From assembly GCA_002482545.1 (NCBI GenBank), contig DLGF01000009.1:172990-236989 (forward strand): a stretch of 64,000 nucleotides of DNA, in the 5' to 3' direction. A model generated the notes under the pieces. The model had not been told where the DNA came from. It was given only the letters and a program-made list of their open reading frames with translations, and did no database searches. Positions within the stretch are counted from its first letter, which is position 1. Each line of letters starts with the position of its first letter. Origin of the DNA: Sporomusaceae bacterium UBA7701. GTDB taxonomy: Bacteria > Bacillota > Negativicutes > Sporomusales > UBA7701. Made by a program: the position numbers and the translations under genes. Below are positions 41,233-49,686 of this stretch, piece after piece.

Positions 41233-41445
41233 TTATCCGAGTTTTCCGCCCTCCTTAAGGATAATCTCCCGGGCGGCCTGCACAAGATTACTCTTGGACC
41301 CGAAATAATAGTTGATGGCCGCCCCGTTGGCCTCAGCCAGGGCGGCGACTTTCCTCACGGTTGCGCCTTGAACTCCGCGGCTCTGGATAATCTTTACCGC
41401 CGCATGCAAAATTCTTTCTTTGGTCCTCCCCATAATACGCTTCAT
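41233..41445 (-). CDS. Truncated TetR-type protein (DNA-binding part only, 70 aa)
   Basis: The 70 residues contain a full TetR helix-turn-helix (RILHAAVKIIQSRGVQGATVRKVAALAEANGAAINYYFGSKSNL) and then stop after GGKLG, where a normal TetR has another 120 residues of ligand-binding domain. AGGAAG precedes the ATG. It begins 26 bases after the lipase stop, so it is probably cotranscribed with it. Either a decayed regulator or a mini-repressor; the HTH itself looks intact. Confidence 0.75.
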   Translation of the reverse strand: MKRIMGRTKERILHAAVKIIQSRGVQGATVRKVAALAEANGAAINYYFGSKSNLVQAAREIILKEGGKLG

Positions 41446-41471
41446 CTCTTCCTGCTCAATCCCCTCATCGG

Positions 41472-42809
41472 CTATTTGGCCTTGCCTTCCAATTGCAGCG
41501 GAGCGATCTGGTTGGCGATTACGCCTCGGGAGTCATGGATAAAAGCTTCCAACGGCGTCAGATTATAAGTGCCCATCGAAAAACTGACCGTACTGGCTAC
41601 AGCGCCGGTGGAAACATCATAGACCGTCTGATCCAGCGTTATATAGTAGACGACGTTTTTTTCCTGCTTCGCCCGGTAACCTCTGACTTCCGGTATGATC
41701 AGCCATTTGCAGCCGGCGGCCGCAGCCTGCTTGCGATAGGCGGCAGGCGCCGCAGCGTCGGCCAGCAGATAGCCGGGAACCAGTTCGCGGTATTGGTCCG
41801 CAAGCGCTTGCTGCATGTACCAGAATTCGCCGGTCAGTGCTTCCGGCAGGTTGTTGCGCAGCGGGGCTATATATATGCCTGCTTCCCCGGGCTGTTTCCC
41901 CGAGCGGCTGGGGAGCGTGATTTCACCTGAAGCAAGCGCCTGTTGACGCTGGTCGTAATATTTTTTGATCGCCAGATCGCCGTATTCGGCCAGCCTGTGG
42001 GGCTGATCCGCGGTAGCCGGCATCTCCCAGAGCACTTCCCGCCCGAATTGCTTGTAACCGCCCACCAGCGTTTGAAGCGCGCCGGTAACCGGATCGCCGG
42101 AGATGACCACCCGCGTCAGGTCGAGGGCCCCCCCGCACTGGTCGGCAAACGCCGCGTTGCCGACCGCCGGGGCGCCAAAAGTGATAATTTCAATCTGCTC
42201 CGGCAGGACCCCCATGCTGACCAGCCTTGCTCCGGCAAGCGTAGCCGCGGCTCCGCCGAGGCTATGGCCCACAAGATAAATCTTGCGGTTCTTGTCGGCC
42301 AGGAGAAGCTCGCTGAGCGGTTTGGGCTCGCCTTTGCCGTCAGGCATGCTGGCGGTCAAGGCGGCCTGCACAAACTGGTGATAGCCCCGGTGCACCTTGG
42401 GGGCTGTAGCCGGCATATCGTCTTTCTGTGAATTGGCTTCGAACTCGTCCAACGTGCTTCCGGCGAAATAGACCTTGTCCACCTTCAGATTGGTCTTCAC
42501 ATCTCTGGCGTTTTCCGTACCGACAATGGCCAGCACATACATCTCCCGCCCGTCGCCGGCCCGGTGCTTCGCCACCAGGAAACGTGCGTCCGCCCCGCCG
42601 GATGTTTGCTCATAGTGTTCAATTTTCCAGCCATTCTGTTCCAGATAGCGGTTGGCTAAGCCGCCGTACCGATCGCTGTATGCGGCCATGCAAGCCCCGG
42701 CGGCGATATATACTTTGTAGGCCTGTTCATAATCTTCCCTAGCGCCGGCCTGGCCCAAGCCGGACATCCATACAATCAGGCAGCAGGTCAGAATAACTAG
42801 CCGTCGCAA
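41472..42809 (-). CDS. Exported class 3 lipase-like protein
   Basis: A signal peptide (residues 1-23, cleavage near AGA) leads to an alpha/beta hydrolase of the fungal lipase (class 3) type. S183 lies in the nucleophile elbow GHSLGGA, with VGTEN (oxyanion strand) and ITFGAPAVGN and SGDPV following as in this family. The C-terminal 150 residues are extra and unassigned. The start is a TTG with GGAGCG 8 bases upstream. It is followed by the truncated TetR and preceded by a truncated LysR. The substrate (lipid or other ester) is unknown. Confidence 0.85.
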   Translation of the reverse strand: MRRLVILTCCLIVWMSGLGQAGAREDYEQAYKVYIAAGACMAAYSDRYGGLANRYLEQNGWKIEHYEQTSGGADARFLVAKHRAGDGREMYVLAIVGTENARDVKTNLKVDKVYFAGSTLDEFEANSQKDDMPATAPKVHRGYHQFVQAALTASMPDGKGEPKPLSELLLADKNRKIYLVGHSLGGAAATLAGARLVSMGVLPEQIEIITFGAPAVGNAAFADQCGGALDLTRVVISGDPVTGALQTLVGGYKQFGREVLWEMPATADQPHRLAEYGDLAIKKYYDQRQQALASGEITLPSRSGKQPGEAGIYIAPLRNNLPEALTGEFWYMQQALADQYRELVPGYLLADAAAPAAYRKQAAAAGCKWLIIPEVRGYRAKQEKNVVYYITLDQTVYDVSTGAVASTVSFSMGTYNLTPLEAFIHDSRGVIANQIAPLQLEGKAK

Positions 42810-42835
42810 TGTTATTCGCTCCTATCCGCAGTTAT

Positions 42836-43141
42836 TTATTCGCATTGCTTTTCGCTCTGGAGAGCAAAGCCTTCCTGAAAGGTCGCCATATCCTTTAATT
42901 CCTTTTCCGTTCTGTCAACCAAGTCCAGTATTTGCGCGCCCCGTTCGCAAAGCGCCTGCCCCACCTTCGTCAAACGTATTTCCCGTCCTGCTTTTTCCAG
43001 CAATTGGACCCCCAATTCATTTTCCAAGACCTTCATCTGCTGGCTGAGCGGGGGCTGGGCCATGTGCAGGCGTTTAGCAGCTTTGGTTATCTTGCCTTCC
43101 TCGGCCACTGTCAGGAAGTAGCGCAATCTTCTAAGATCCAT
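42836..43141 (-). CDS. Truncated LysR-type protein (helix-turn-helix and linker only, 101 aa)
   Basis: Residues 1-62 are a clean LysR winged helix (ITKAAKRLHMAQPPLSQQMKVLENELGVQLLEKAGREIRLT), followed by about 30 residues of linker helix and a stop. The entire effector-binding region is missing. GGAGG precedes the ATG. It lies 27 bases upstream of the lipase gene in the same direction. As with the TetR fragment, the DNA-binding part is intact, so it could still bind DNA. Confidence 0.8.
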   Translation of the reverse strand: MDLRRLRYFLTVAEEGKITKAAKRLHMAQPPLSQQMKVLENELGVQLLEKAGREIRLTKVGQALCERGAQILDLVDRTEKELKDMATFQEGFALQSEKQCE

Positions 43142-43159
43142 ACCTTCCTCCGCTAACCT

Positions 43160-43855
43160 TTACTCTCCCATTGGCGGTGTTGCGTTACCGAAGCCCTGTC
43201 GGTTCACCATACCGCGGCCGAAAGGAAAATAATTCTTATATCCGGCGATCGCTATGCTGACAAGGGACCAATAGGCCGCCAGTTCAGCCCACTCTTCCAG
43301 GACTTCCTCCTGCAGATATAAAAAAGGAATGGTGCTGGCGCCTTTTTCAAACCATACGTTCAGGCCCGCCGCCAGGATGAACACGATAATATCCCAGGCC
43401 GGCAGCTCTGTGCGGCGAAGATAGGTTAAAGGGCCATTGCGGCAAATACCCACCAGCATGATAAGGGCGAGCAGGATGGTGACCGGATTGACGAGAAAGC
43501 CGTACCGGAGCTGATCGATAGCGATAAACTTCGGGCCGTGCTCCCCAATGGCAACCTGGTAGAACACCCGCCCCCAGCTTAATTCGCGGCCGATGCATAA
43601 CAGCCAGAAGAGGGCCAGCCATCGCCAAAGATTGCGGGCTTTCCGGTTGCCGCAATTCTGGCGCGCGGCGAACAACGTTACGGCCAGACCGCACCCCAGA
43701 ACCAAAACCTGCGTATTTTCCAGCGGTCCGTTTTCCCAGCCCCACTCAATCGGCAGGGTAAGTCCGAGGGGGAGCAGCAACATCAGTAAAAGCACTGACA
43801 GCCAGGTCGGCGGCGTTGGCTTCCAGTTCAATTCCATATAGTTTTTCCTTAACAT
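43160..43855 (-). CDS. Hypothetical integral membrane protein (231 aa)
   Basis: At least five hydrophobic helices (about 18-38, 50-68, 80-98, 122-142, 155-172) plus a final one near 195-210. Polar motifs FWLLCIGRELSWGRVFYQ and YLQEEVLEEWAELAAYWSL contain conserved-looking acidic residues inside or next to helices. I do not recognise a family. AGGAAG lies 7 bases before the ATG. It is immediately upstream of the truncated LysR gene, so the three genes to the lipase may share a transcript. Confidence 0.75.
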   Translation of the reverse strand: MLRKNYMELNWKPTPPTWLSVLLLMLLLPLGLTLPIEWGWENGPLENTQVLVLGCGLAVTLFAARQNCGNRKARNLWRWLALFWLLCIGRELSWGRVFYQVAIGEHGPKFIAIDQLRYGFLVNPVTILLALIMLVGICRNGPLTYLRRTELPAWDIIVFILAAGLNVWFEKGASTIPFLYLQEEVLEEWAELAAYWSLVSIAIAGYKNYFPFGRGMVNRQGFGNATPPMGE

Positions 43856-44153
43856 AATACCACTTCCTGTGTTAATAAATATCTATAAGGATACCATATG
43901 TCGCTTGCTCCCATAAGGCTATTCGGGAATAATTTTACAGGCGCCCGCTTTCTTCCGCCTTTTTTCAATTATCAATACTTTTTAGCCGTTCAAGCCGACT
44001 TTCCTGCTGCATCCCCGGTTCCACTTTGTACCAGGCCGATTAGCCCGGGCGGCGCGGCCGTCAGCGTCAGCAACATTTTGGGGGATGCTTTGCAATTGGA
44101 GCCTCCTCACTTGCCGTCTGGGGGGACAAATTACCCTTAAAAAGTAAAAAAGA
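43856..44153. other. Intergenic region, nothing assigned
   Basis: About 300 bases with several GC-rich inverted repeats, among them GCATCCCC near 44011 and GGGGGATGC near 44091, which could enclose an RNA domain. I could not match a known riboswitch or find a convincing promoter. Confidence 0.3.
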
Positions 44154-44288
44154 CTACCAGACAAAGGGCAACTCCTCCTGCGACCACCCGTAATAGCCTT
44201 TATTCTTAATCAGATTTCGCATACTATCGCTTAAGTTGACTTGAACTGCGGCCAATCCGGCGCGGTTGGCCAATTCCGCGACCGACCG
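44154..44288 (-). other. In-frame continuation after a TAG stop (44 codons)
   Basis: The frame of the 55-residue gene continues past its TAG stop for 44 codons to another TAG. The continuation looks protein-like (AELANRAGLAAVQVNLSD then GYYGWSQEELPFVW). Possible readings are a nonsense mutation in a longer gene, TAG read-through, or chance open frame. No start codon with a ribosome site exists for it alone. Confidence 0.35.
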
Positions 44289-44456
44289 CTATTTAGGCGT
44301 TTTTCTTGATACGGCATACTGATTTAAAGCCTCTTCCAGCAATCGGGCCGCTTCGACCTTGTCGCAGTCTGCCTGCTCAAGCCCTTGCGTGATGCGGCGG
44401 ATTGTTTCAATAAGTTCCGCCTCTTCGCGCGCATTGGATTCTGCTGGCCGCTCCAT
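44289..44456 (-). CDS. Small charged protein (55 aa) under TetR control
   Basis: A soluble, helical, strongly charged peptide (MERPAESNAREEAELIETI...) from an ATG with GGGGG/AAAGG purine stretches upstream. The promoter region carries a palindrome identical in its arms to the operator of the neighbouring TetR gene, so it is likely repressed by that TetR. The frame stops at a TAG but stays open for 44 further codons. I do not recognise the family. Confidence 0.5.
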   Translation of the reverse strand: MERPAESNAREEAELIETIRRITQGLEQADCDKVEAARLLEEALNQYAVSRKTPK

Positions 44457-44495
44457 CCTTTCACATCCCCCGCCAATAGTTCCTTTAGCAATGCT

Positions 44496-44513
44496 TTGAC
44501 TGATGTCAGTCAA
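44496..44513. promoter_or_regulatory. TetR operator, downstream copy
   Basis: TTGACTGATGTCAGTCAA is a perfect palindrome with arms TGACTGA and TCAGTCA, shared with the operator at 45182-45197. Its TTGACT can serve as a -35 box for the 55-residue gene. Confidence 0.75.
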
Positions 44514-44538
44514 AACATTGGGCAAACCTTCCCTTCCG

Positions 44539-45162
44539 TCATTCGGAAACGGAAAATCTCAGCATGCCCGCCGGGGCTCCCAGGGCCGTTTCGACCAGCC
44601 TTCCGGCAATTTCGAGGCGATAGGCCAGATGGTCCTCCGTACACGGTTTGTACAAGGAATCGATCAGGCAATGAACAATGGCGAGAATAAAGCCGATCGT
44701 TTCTTCGGGGCGAGCCACCGCGAAGTTGCCTTCCTCCACTCCCTCCTTAACAATCTTGAGCAGTATGGGACAAGCCAGTTCTTCGCCTTGCCGGCCGATT
44801 TTATCTAAAATATGTACATACCGGTCATTGTGGAGGTACTCAAACAGCAACCCGTTCTGGCCGCGGATGTTCTTCAGGATCGCGCTTACAATGAGCTCCA
44901 TCTTGCGGGGGGCCGTTATGCTGCCGATGGCGGTGAAGGACTCGATCTCGGCGATGATTTCGGATAGCTGTTGCCTGACGACGGCTTCCAGCACTTCGTC
45001 TTTCGACTTGAAATAATAATAAAACGTGCCCTGGGCTACGCCGATTTCTTTGACAATGTCGCTGACCTGGGTCTCGTGATAACCTTGGGCGTTGAATAAC
45101 CTTTTGGCGGCGTCCAGTATTTCGGCCATCCGGATTTGCGGGTCCTTCGTCACACGAGCCAT
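44539..45162 (-). CDS. TetR-family regulator
   Basis: A 207-residue repressor with an N-terminal helix-turn-helix (about 10-60, ILDAAKRLFNAQGYHETQVSDIVKEIGVAQGTFYYYFKSKDE) and a helical ligand domain. Its own promoter carries the palindrome TGACTGA-CT-TCAGTCA at the transcription start, and the same palindrome occurs upstream of the next small gene, so autorepression plus control of that gene is likely. It lies just downstream of the RND pump genes, separated from them by a terminator. The inducer is unknown; a hydrophobic drug or stress compound would fit. Confidence 0.9.
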   Translation of the reverse strand: MARVTKDPQIRMAEILDAAKRLFNAQGYHETQVSDIVKEIGVAQGTFYYYFKSKDEVLEAVVRQQLSEIIAEIESFTAIGSITAPRKMELIVSAILKNIRGQNGLLFEYLHNDRYVHILDKIGRQGEELACPILLKIVKEGVEEGNFAVARPEETIGFILAIVHCLIDSLYKPCTEDHLAYRLEIAGRLVETALGAPAGMLRFSVSE

Positions 45163-45181
45163 AAAAATACTTCACCTCTAA

Positions 45182-45197
45182 TGACTGACTTCAGTCA
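45182..45197. promoter_or_regulatory. TetR operator at the regulator's own promoter
   Basis: TGACTGACTTCAGTCA, a perfect palindrome with a CT centre, directly downstream of the -10 box. Bound repressor would cover the transcription start. Confidence 0.8.
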
Positions 45198-45198
45198 A

Positions 45199-45227
45199 AT
45201 TATAATCCATCTGGATGATATTGTCAA
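45199..45227 (-). promoter_or_regulatory. Consensus promoter of the tetR gene
   Basis: Perfect TTGACA (45222-45227) and TATAAT (45199-45204) 17 bases apart on the minus strand. A fully consensus promoter needs strong repression, in line with the overlapping operator. Confidence 0.9.
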
Positions 45228-45305
45228 GAGGCCTGGCTCCAAGAGCCATATAGCTCCTTATACCTATGCCGATATCCCTGGCCGTCCATTCCCCGAGCAT
45301 CAAAG

Positions 45306-45334
45306 AAACCACCTGAGCTGAGCTCAGGTGGTTT
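45306..45334. terminator. Terminator after the RND pump gene
   Basis: AAACCACCTGAGC and GCTCAGGTGGTTT form a 13-bp stem around TGA. It separates the efflux operon from the TetR gene downstream. Confidence 0.8.
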
Positions 45335-45344
45335 GGGAAGTCTA

Positions 45345-48300
45345 TCAGTTGTCCAGCACTTCCTCCAAAGGCTCCTTCTTGCTTCTCAGCCTTTTCAGGA
45401 AGGAGGCGCCGCCGGTGCGAAAGCTTCCGGCCGTAAGATCATCCAGGAGCGTATATACTACCGGGACGACCACCAGCGTCAGGATCGTCGAAGTGATCAG
45501 CCCGCCGATAATGGCGTGAGCCATCGGCGCGCGGACTTCCGCGCCCGGGCCGATGCCGAGCGCCAGCGGAAGCATCCCGAAGATCATCGCCGCGGTTGTC
45601 ATCAGGATCGGGCGCATCCGGACGACCGCCGCTTCAACCAGGGCCTGATTGCGCTCCACGCCCGCGGCGATCCGCTGTTTCGCGAAGTCGATCAGCAGGA
45701 TGGCGTTCTTGGTAACCAAACCCATGAGCATGATGATCCCGATGAGGGACATCATGCTGAGCTGGCTATGCATGACGAGCAGGCCCAGGATGGCGCCGAT
45801 AATCGCCAGCGGCAGCGCCAGCATGATGGCGAAGGGGTCGATATAGCTTTCGAACTGGGCGGCCAGCACGAAGAAGATGAACAGAACCGCCATGGCAAGA
45901 GCCATAATGATGCCGGTGAAGGCATCGTTCATCTGCTGGGTCTGGCCGGTGGCGACAAACTTATAGCCGTCCGGCAGGTTGAATGCGGCCAGTTTTTTAT
46001 CCAACTCCCGGTTAAAGTCGCCCAGGGTCTTGCCGTCCAGGTTCGCGGAAATGGTGATCTGCTCCTGACGGTCATAGCGCTTGATCTGCGTGGGGCTGGT
46101 CGCATATTCGGTTTGGGTGACCTGAGACAGCGGCACCATGATGGCCTGACCGTTTTTATCCCGGTTGGAGCTGGCCAGATAGACATTGTTGACGTCGGTC
46201 AGGCTGACCCGGTCGCTCGGAGCCAGCATCAGGCGCACGTCATAGGCGTCTTCCTCTTCTTTATAGGAGGAAACTACCGTGCCGTTGAACATCGTCTGCA
46301 AAGTAGTGGCGACGCCGGAGGTCGATATTCCAAGGTCGGAAGCCTTGTCCCGGTTGACTACGATTTTGGCGTCCGGTTTACCGGCTTCGTAGCTGGAAGA
46401 CACATCCATCGCCCCCGGCGTGCTGGCCACAATCTGCTTGACTTGTTCGGCGATCTCGGCCAGCTTGTCGAGCGAAGTGCCCTGGATAACGAGGGAAACA
46501 GGCTTTCCGCTGCTCATGCCGGATTTTTTGGATACGCTGACTTCCGCGCCGGCCATGTCTTTCATCTTGGTTCTGAGGTCGGCGATAATCTGGTTGTCGC
46601 TTTGTTTGCGTTCATTTTTCGGTGTCAGCTTGGCCAGGATATTGATATTGTTGACATCGGCGGTGCTGTAGGTCATGGTGACCTCCGGACGCTCCCGGAC
46701 AATCCGGGCCATATGGTCGGCAATTTCGCCGACGGCCTGAGGACTCATGCCCGGATCGACTGTCGCGGCAATGGTGATTTCTCCGTTGTCGGCGTCTGGA
46801 ACGAAGGTTGAACCCAGGAAGGGCAACAGTCCCAGGCTGCCGACAAAGAGCACGACGGCCATAACCATTATTATTTTCCGGTGTCCCAGCGCGTATTTGA
46901 GGAACTCGCCGTACCGGACGGTGAGCTGGTCGAATTTCCGGTTCCATTTGCCCCAGGCCCGGCTGAAGGCGTTATCGGCTTCCCGCTCGGTGGCGACGAG
47001 ATATTTAGCCGACAGCATTGGCGTCAGGGTAAAGGCGACGAACAAGGATACCAAAACACTGACCGCCACCGTAATCCCGAACTGTTTGAAAAACTGCCCG
47101 ATAATCCCGGTCATCATCCCGACCGGCAGGAATACGGCGACCAAGGTAAGGGTCGTGGCGGTGACGGCCAGACCGATTTCGGCGGTTCCGTCCGCCGCTG
47201 CGCTGTACTTGTCTTTTCCCATCTCCATATGTCGCACGATATTTTCGATTACGACGATGGCGTCGTCAATCAGGAGGCCTACCGCCAATGACAGCGCCAG
47301 GAGGGACACGGTATTCAGGGTGAAATCCAACAGCTTCATCACCGCAAAGGAGGTGATGATCGACGTAGGAATGGCAATCGCCGAAATAATCGTGCTCCGC
47401 CAGTTGCCGAGAAACAGGAACACGATGGCGACCGCCAGCACCCCGCCCAGCACCAGGTTGAACAATACGTCGTGGATGGAATCCTTGATATTCTTGGAGT
47501 TATCGCGCACCAGCGTCAGCGTCACCCCGGCAGGTAAATCTTTTTGGATCTTTTCCAGTTCTTTTTTGACATTGTCCACAACCTGCACGGTGTTGCTGCC
47601 GGACTGCTTCATGATATCCAGGCCGATCGCCGGAGTATCGTTGAACTTGGTGACCGAGGTGACGGTTTTCGTCGTGTCGCTGACGGTGGCGAAGTTGCTG
47701 AGATAGAGTTGCACTCCGTCCCGCCGGGCAATGGGAAGATCAAGGAACTGGTCGGGCGAGGTTATGTTGCCCACCGCCCGCAGGCTGGTTTCCCGCTTCC
47801 CGTCGGTGACCTTGCCGCCCGGAGTCTCCATGTTCTCGCTGCGCAGACTGTTTACCACGTCCTGGATCGTCAGCCCGTAGGCATTGACTTTGTCGCTATT
47901 CATATGAATCTGGATTTCGCGGTCGATGCCGCCCTGCATATTGATTGCCGCCACGCCGTTGATGGCCTCCAGCCGGTCGGCCACGTCATCCTTGGCCAGA
48001 ATGGTAAGTTCCCGCTGACTGACCGGGCCAGTGATCGCAATCGAGGCAATCGGCATTTCCGACGGGTCGAACCGGGTTACGATCGGCGCGTCGGCGTCGT
48101 CCGGCAGCACCCCCGCCAGCCGGCCCACCTTGTCGCGCACGTCCTGGGCGGCGGTGGCCGCGGATGTTTCCATGGTGAACTGGATGACTGTAGTCGACGT
48201 TCCCTCTTTGACCGTTGAACTGATATGTTCCACACCCGGAACGACGCTTACCGTTTCTTCGACCTTTTGCGTAACCTTCGTGGCCACCTGCTCCGGCGCC

Positions 48301-48461
48301 GCCCCGGGATAGTTCACCGTAACGGCCACTACCGGAATCTCCACGTCCGGATACTCGTCCACGTTGAGCGACATATAACTGAACAGTCCCAGCACCACCA
48401 GCGCCAAAATCGTCACGGTGGCGAAAACGGGACGTTTCAGACTTATTTCCGTAAGTTTCAT
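45345..48461 (-). CDS. RND multidrug efflux permease (HAE1/AcrB type)
   Basis: A 1038-residue inner-membrane pump with the standard layout of 12 helices and two large periplasmic loops. LAVGLLIDDAIVVIEN carries the paired aspartates of the proton relay in TM4, and the second half has GLVTKNAILLIDFA. The N-terminus (SLKRPVFATVTI) is typical. It takes up drugs or metabolites from the periplasm or membrane and passes them to an outer-membrane channel. It overlaps no gene and follows the adaptor gene by 11 bases. No TolC-type gene is in the cluster, so an unlinked channel must be used. Its presence argues for a diderm envelope. Confidence 0.95.
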   Translation of the reverse strand: MKLTEISLKRPVFATVTILALVVLGLFSYMSLNVDEYPDVEIPVVAVTVNYPGAAPEQVATKVTQKVEETVSVVPGVEHISSTVKEGTSTTVIQFTMETSAATAAQDVRDKVGRLAGVLPDDADAPIVTRFDPSEMPIASIAITGPVSQRELTILAKDDVADRLEAINGVAAINMQGGIDREIQIHMNSDKVNAYGLTIQDVVNSLRSENMETPGGKVTDGKRETSLRAVGNITSPDQFLDLPIARRDGVQLYLSNFATVSDTTKTVTSVTKFNDTPAIGLDIMKQSGSNTVQVVDNVKKELEKIQKDLPAGVTLTLVRDNSKNIKDSIHDVLFNLVLGGVLAVAIVFLFLGNWRSTIISAIAIPTSIITSFAVMKLLDFTLNTVSLLALSLAVGLLIDDAIVVIENIVRHMEMGKDKYSAAADGTAEIGLAVTATTLTLVAVFLPVGMMTGIIGQFFKQFGITVAVSVLVSLFVAFTLTPMLSAKYLVATEREADNAFSRAWGKWNRKFDQLTVRYGEFLKYALGHRKIIMVMAVVLFVGSLGLLPFLGSTFVPDADNGEITIAATVDPGMSPQAVGEIADHMARIVRERPEVTMTYSTADVNNINILAKLTPKNERKQSDNQIIADLRTKMKDMAGAEVSVSKKSGMSSGKPVSLVIQGTSLDKLAEIAEQVKQIVASTPGAMDVSSSYEAGKPDAKIVVNRDKASDLGISTSGVATTLQTMFNGTVVSSYKEEEDAYDVRLMLAPSDRVSLTDVNNVYLASSNRDKNGQAIMVPLSQVTQTEYATSPTQIKRYDRQEQITISANLDGKTLGDFNRELDKKLAAFNLPDGYKFVATGQTQQMNDAFTGIIMALAMAVLFIFFVLAAQFESYIDPFAIMLALPLAIIGAILGLLVMHSQLSMMSLIGIIMLMGLVTKNAILLIDFAKQRIAAGVERNQALVEAAVVRMRPILMTTAAMIFGMLPLALGIGPGAEVRAPMAHAIIGGLITSTILTLVVVPVVYTLLDDLTAGSFRTGGASFLKRLRSKKEPLEEVLDN

Positions 48462-48472
48462 GCTAATCTCCT

Positions 48473-49570
48473 CTAGTCTGTCAGTTTGACGGCTTGTCCG
48501 TCCTTCAGCTGGCTGGCGCTGGTGATGATGACCATTTCACCGGCCTGCAGGCCGGACTTGATCTGGATGGTGTCGCCGGCTACATCGCCGATTTCGACCT
48601 GATGGCGAACCGCTTTGTTGTTTTCCAGAGTGAACACAAAATACAGGCCCTGCTTCTGGATGACGGCCGCCTGCGGAACTGTCAGCACTTGCGAGGCTTC
48701 CCCGACAGCCAGCCGCACTTTCGCGAACATCCCGGGGCGCAGCGCCCCGTCGCTGTTGTCGATCTTCACCTTAGTGCGAAACATCCGGTTGGAGGCTCCC
48801 GCTTCAGGGTTTATGACCTCGACAGACCCTTCGAAGGCTTTGTCCTGGTAGGCGTCTACCGCCACCTCGGCTTTTTGGCCGATTTTGACCCTTCCCAAGT
48901 CTTTCTGTTCAATATTTACGACCGCGTACACCTGATCAATGTCCTCGACCGTCATCAGGGCCGCGCCAGGGGAGACCACCTGGCCGATGGTCGCCGTTTT
49001 GTTGGCGACCACTCCGTCCACAGGCGCCACAATCACGCCATATCCATATTGCTGCCGGGCGTTGTCCCGATTGGCGTTCGCGCTGGACAAGTCGGCCTGG
49101 GCCGATTTGAGCTTGGCCTCGGCGGCTTGGAATTGCTGCTCGGACACCGCGCCGATCTCGTACAGTTTGTTGTAACGGTTGTAATCCGCGGTGGCCAAAT
49201 CCAGATTGATTTTGGCTTTGGTGACGGCGTCCTCGGCGGAACGCACCGAATTGGCCAGTTCCACGCTTTCCAGCTTGACCAGGGCGTCGCCGGCTTTGAC
49301 CGGCTGGCCTTCCTGCACGAGGACTTCTTCAATCCGCCCCGCCAGTTTCGCGCTGATCGTGGCCGAAGTCTTGCCTTCCAGCGAACCGTTCAGCGTCAAT
49401 GTGGGCACCACGTCGCTAAAACCGGCGGCAACCGCTCTTACGCTTAGGGCGTTGATTTCCGCCGGAGTTTTCGTTTTTTCGTTGGAGAAGGCTCCGCTGC
49501 GGAACAGGATGGTCGCGCCCAGAAAGATAATAACCGGGACGACCCAATATTTCAGTTTGAAACCTTTCAT
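48473..49570 (-). CDS. RND efflux periplasmic adaptor (membrane fusion protein)
   Basis: A 365-residue adaptor with an N-terminal membrane anchor (about 7-22), a lipoyl/barrel-sandwich half (about 60-90 and 165-200), a long helical hairpin between them (about 95-165, rich in Ala, Lys, Glu) and a beta-barrel with the DINVEQKDLGRVKIGQ-like region. It bridges the RND permease and an outer-membrane channel. GGAGG precedes the ATG. It is first in the two-gene efflux operon, with a palindromic TetR site upstream. Confidence 0.93.
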   Translation of the reverse strand: MKGFKLKYWVVPVIIFLGATILFRSGAFSNEKTKTPAEINALSVRAVAAGFSDVVPTLTLNGSLEGKTSATISAKLAGRIEEVLVQEGQPVKAGDALVKLESVELANSVRSAEDAVTKAKINLDLATADYNRYNKLYEIGAVSEQQFQAAEAKLKSAQADLSSANANRDNARQQYGYGVIVAPVDGVVANKTATIGQVVSPGAALMTVEDIDQVYAVVNIEQKDLGRVKIGQKAEVAVDAYQDKAFEGSVEVINPEAGASNRMFRTKVKIDNSDGALRPGMFAKVRLAVGEASQVLTVPQAAVIQKQGLYFVFTLENNKAVRHQVEIGDVAGDTIQIKSGLQAGEMVIITSASQLKDGQAVKLTD

Positions 49571-49625
49571 CCCATTTCCTCCTCGCCCTGTAGGGGCTAG
49601 CTTTTATCGTGGTTGTCCGAAGCCC

Positions 49626-49653
49626 GGCATACCTGCCGGTCGGTAGGTATGCC
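49626..49653. promoter_or_regulatory. 28-base palindromic operator ahead of the efflux operon
   Basis: GGCATACCT and AGGTATGCC are perfect 9-base arms around a CCG/CGG-containing centre. It sits between the second tetR gene and the adaptor gene, where a TetR regulator would bind to repress the pump. Its sequence differs fully from the TGACTGA operators of the other TetR. Confidence 0.75.
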
Positions 49654-49686
49654 GCCAAAAAAATATTCTGTGGCCGCCGCCCTAGG

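Noticed and set aside
43856..44153. Possible riboswitch between the membrane protein gene and the 55-aa gene
   Set aside because: Inverted repeats are present, but no known aptamer core, promoter or terminator layout could be seen.
45333..46811. 492-codon plus-strand frame opposite the RND permease
   Set aside because: Shadow of the high-GC third-position pattern of the permease gene; composition is His/Gln/Arg-rich and not protein-like.
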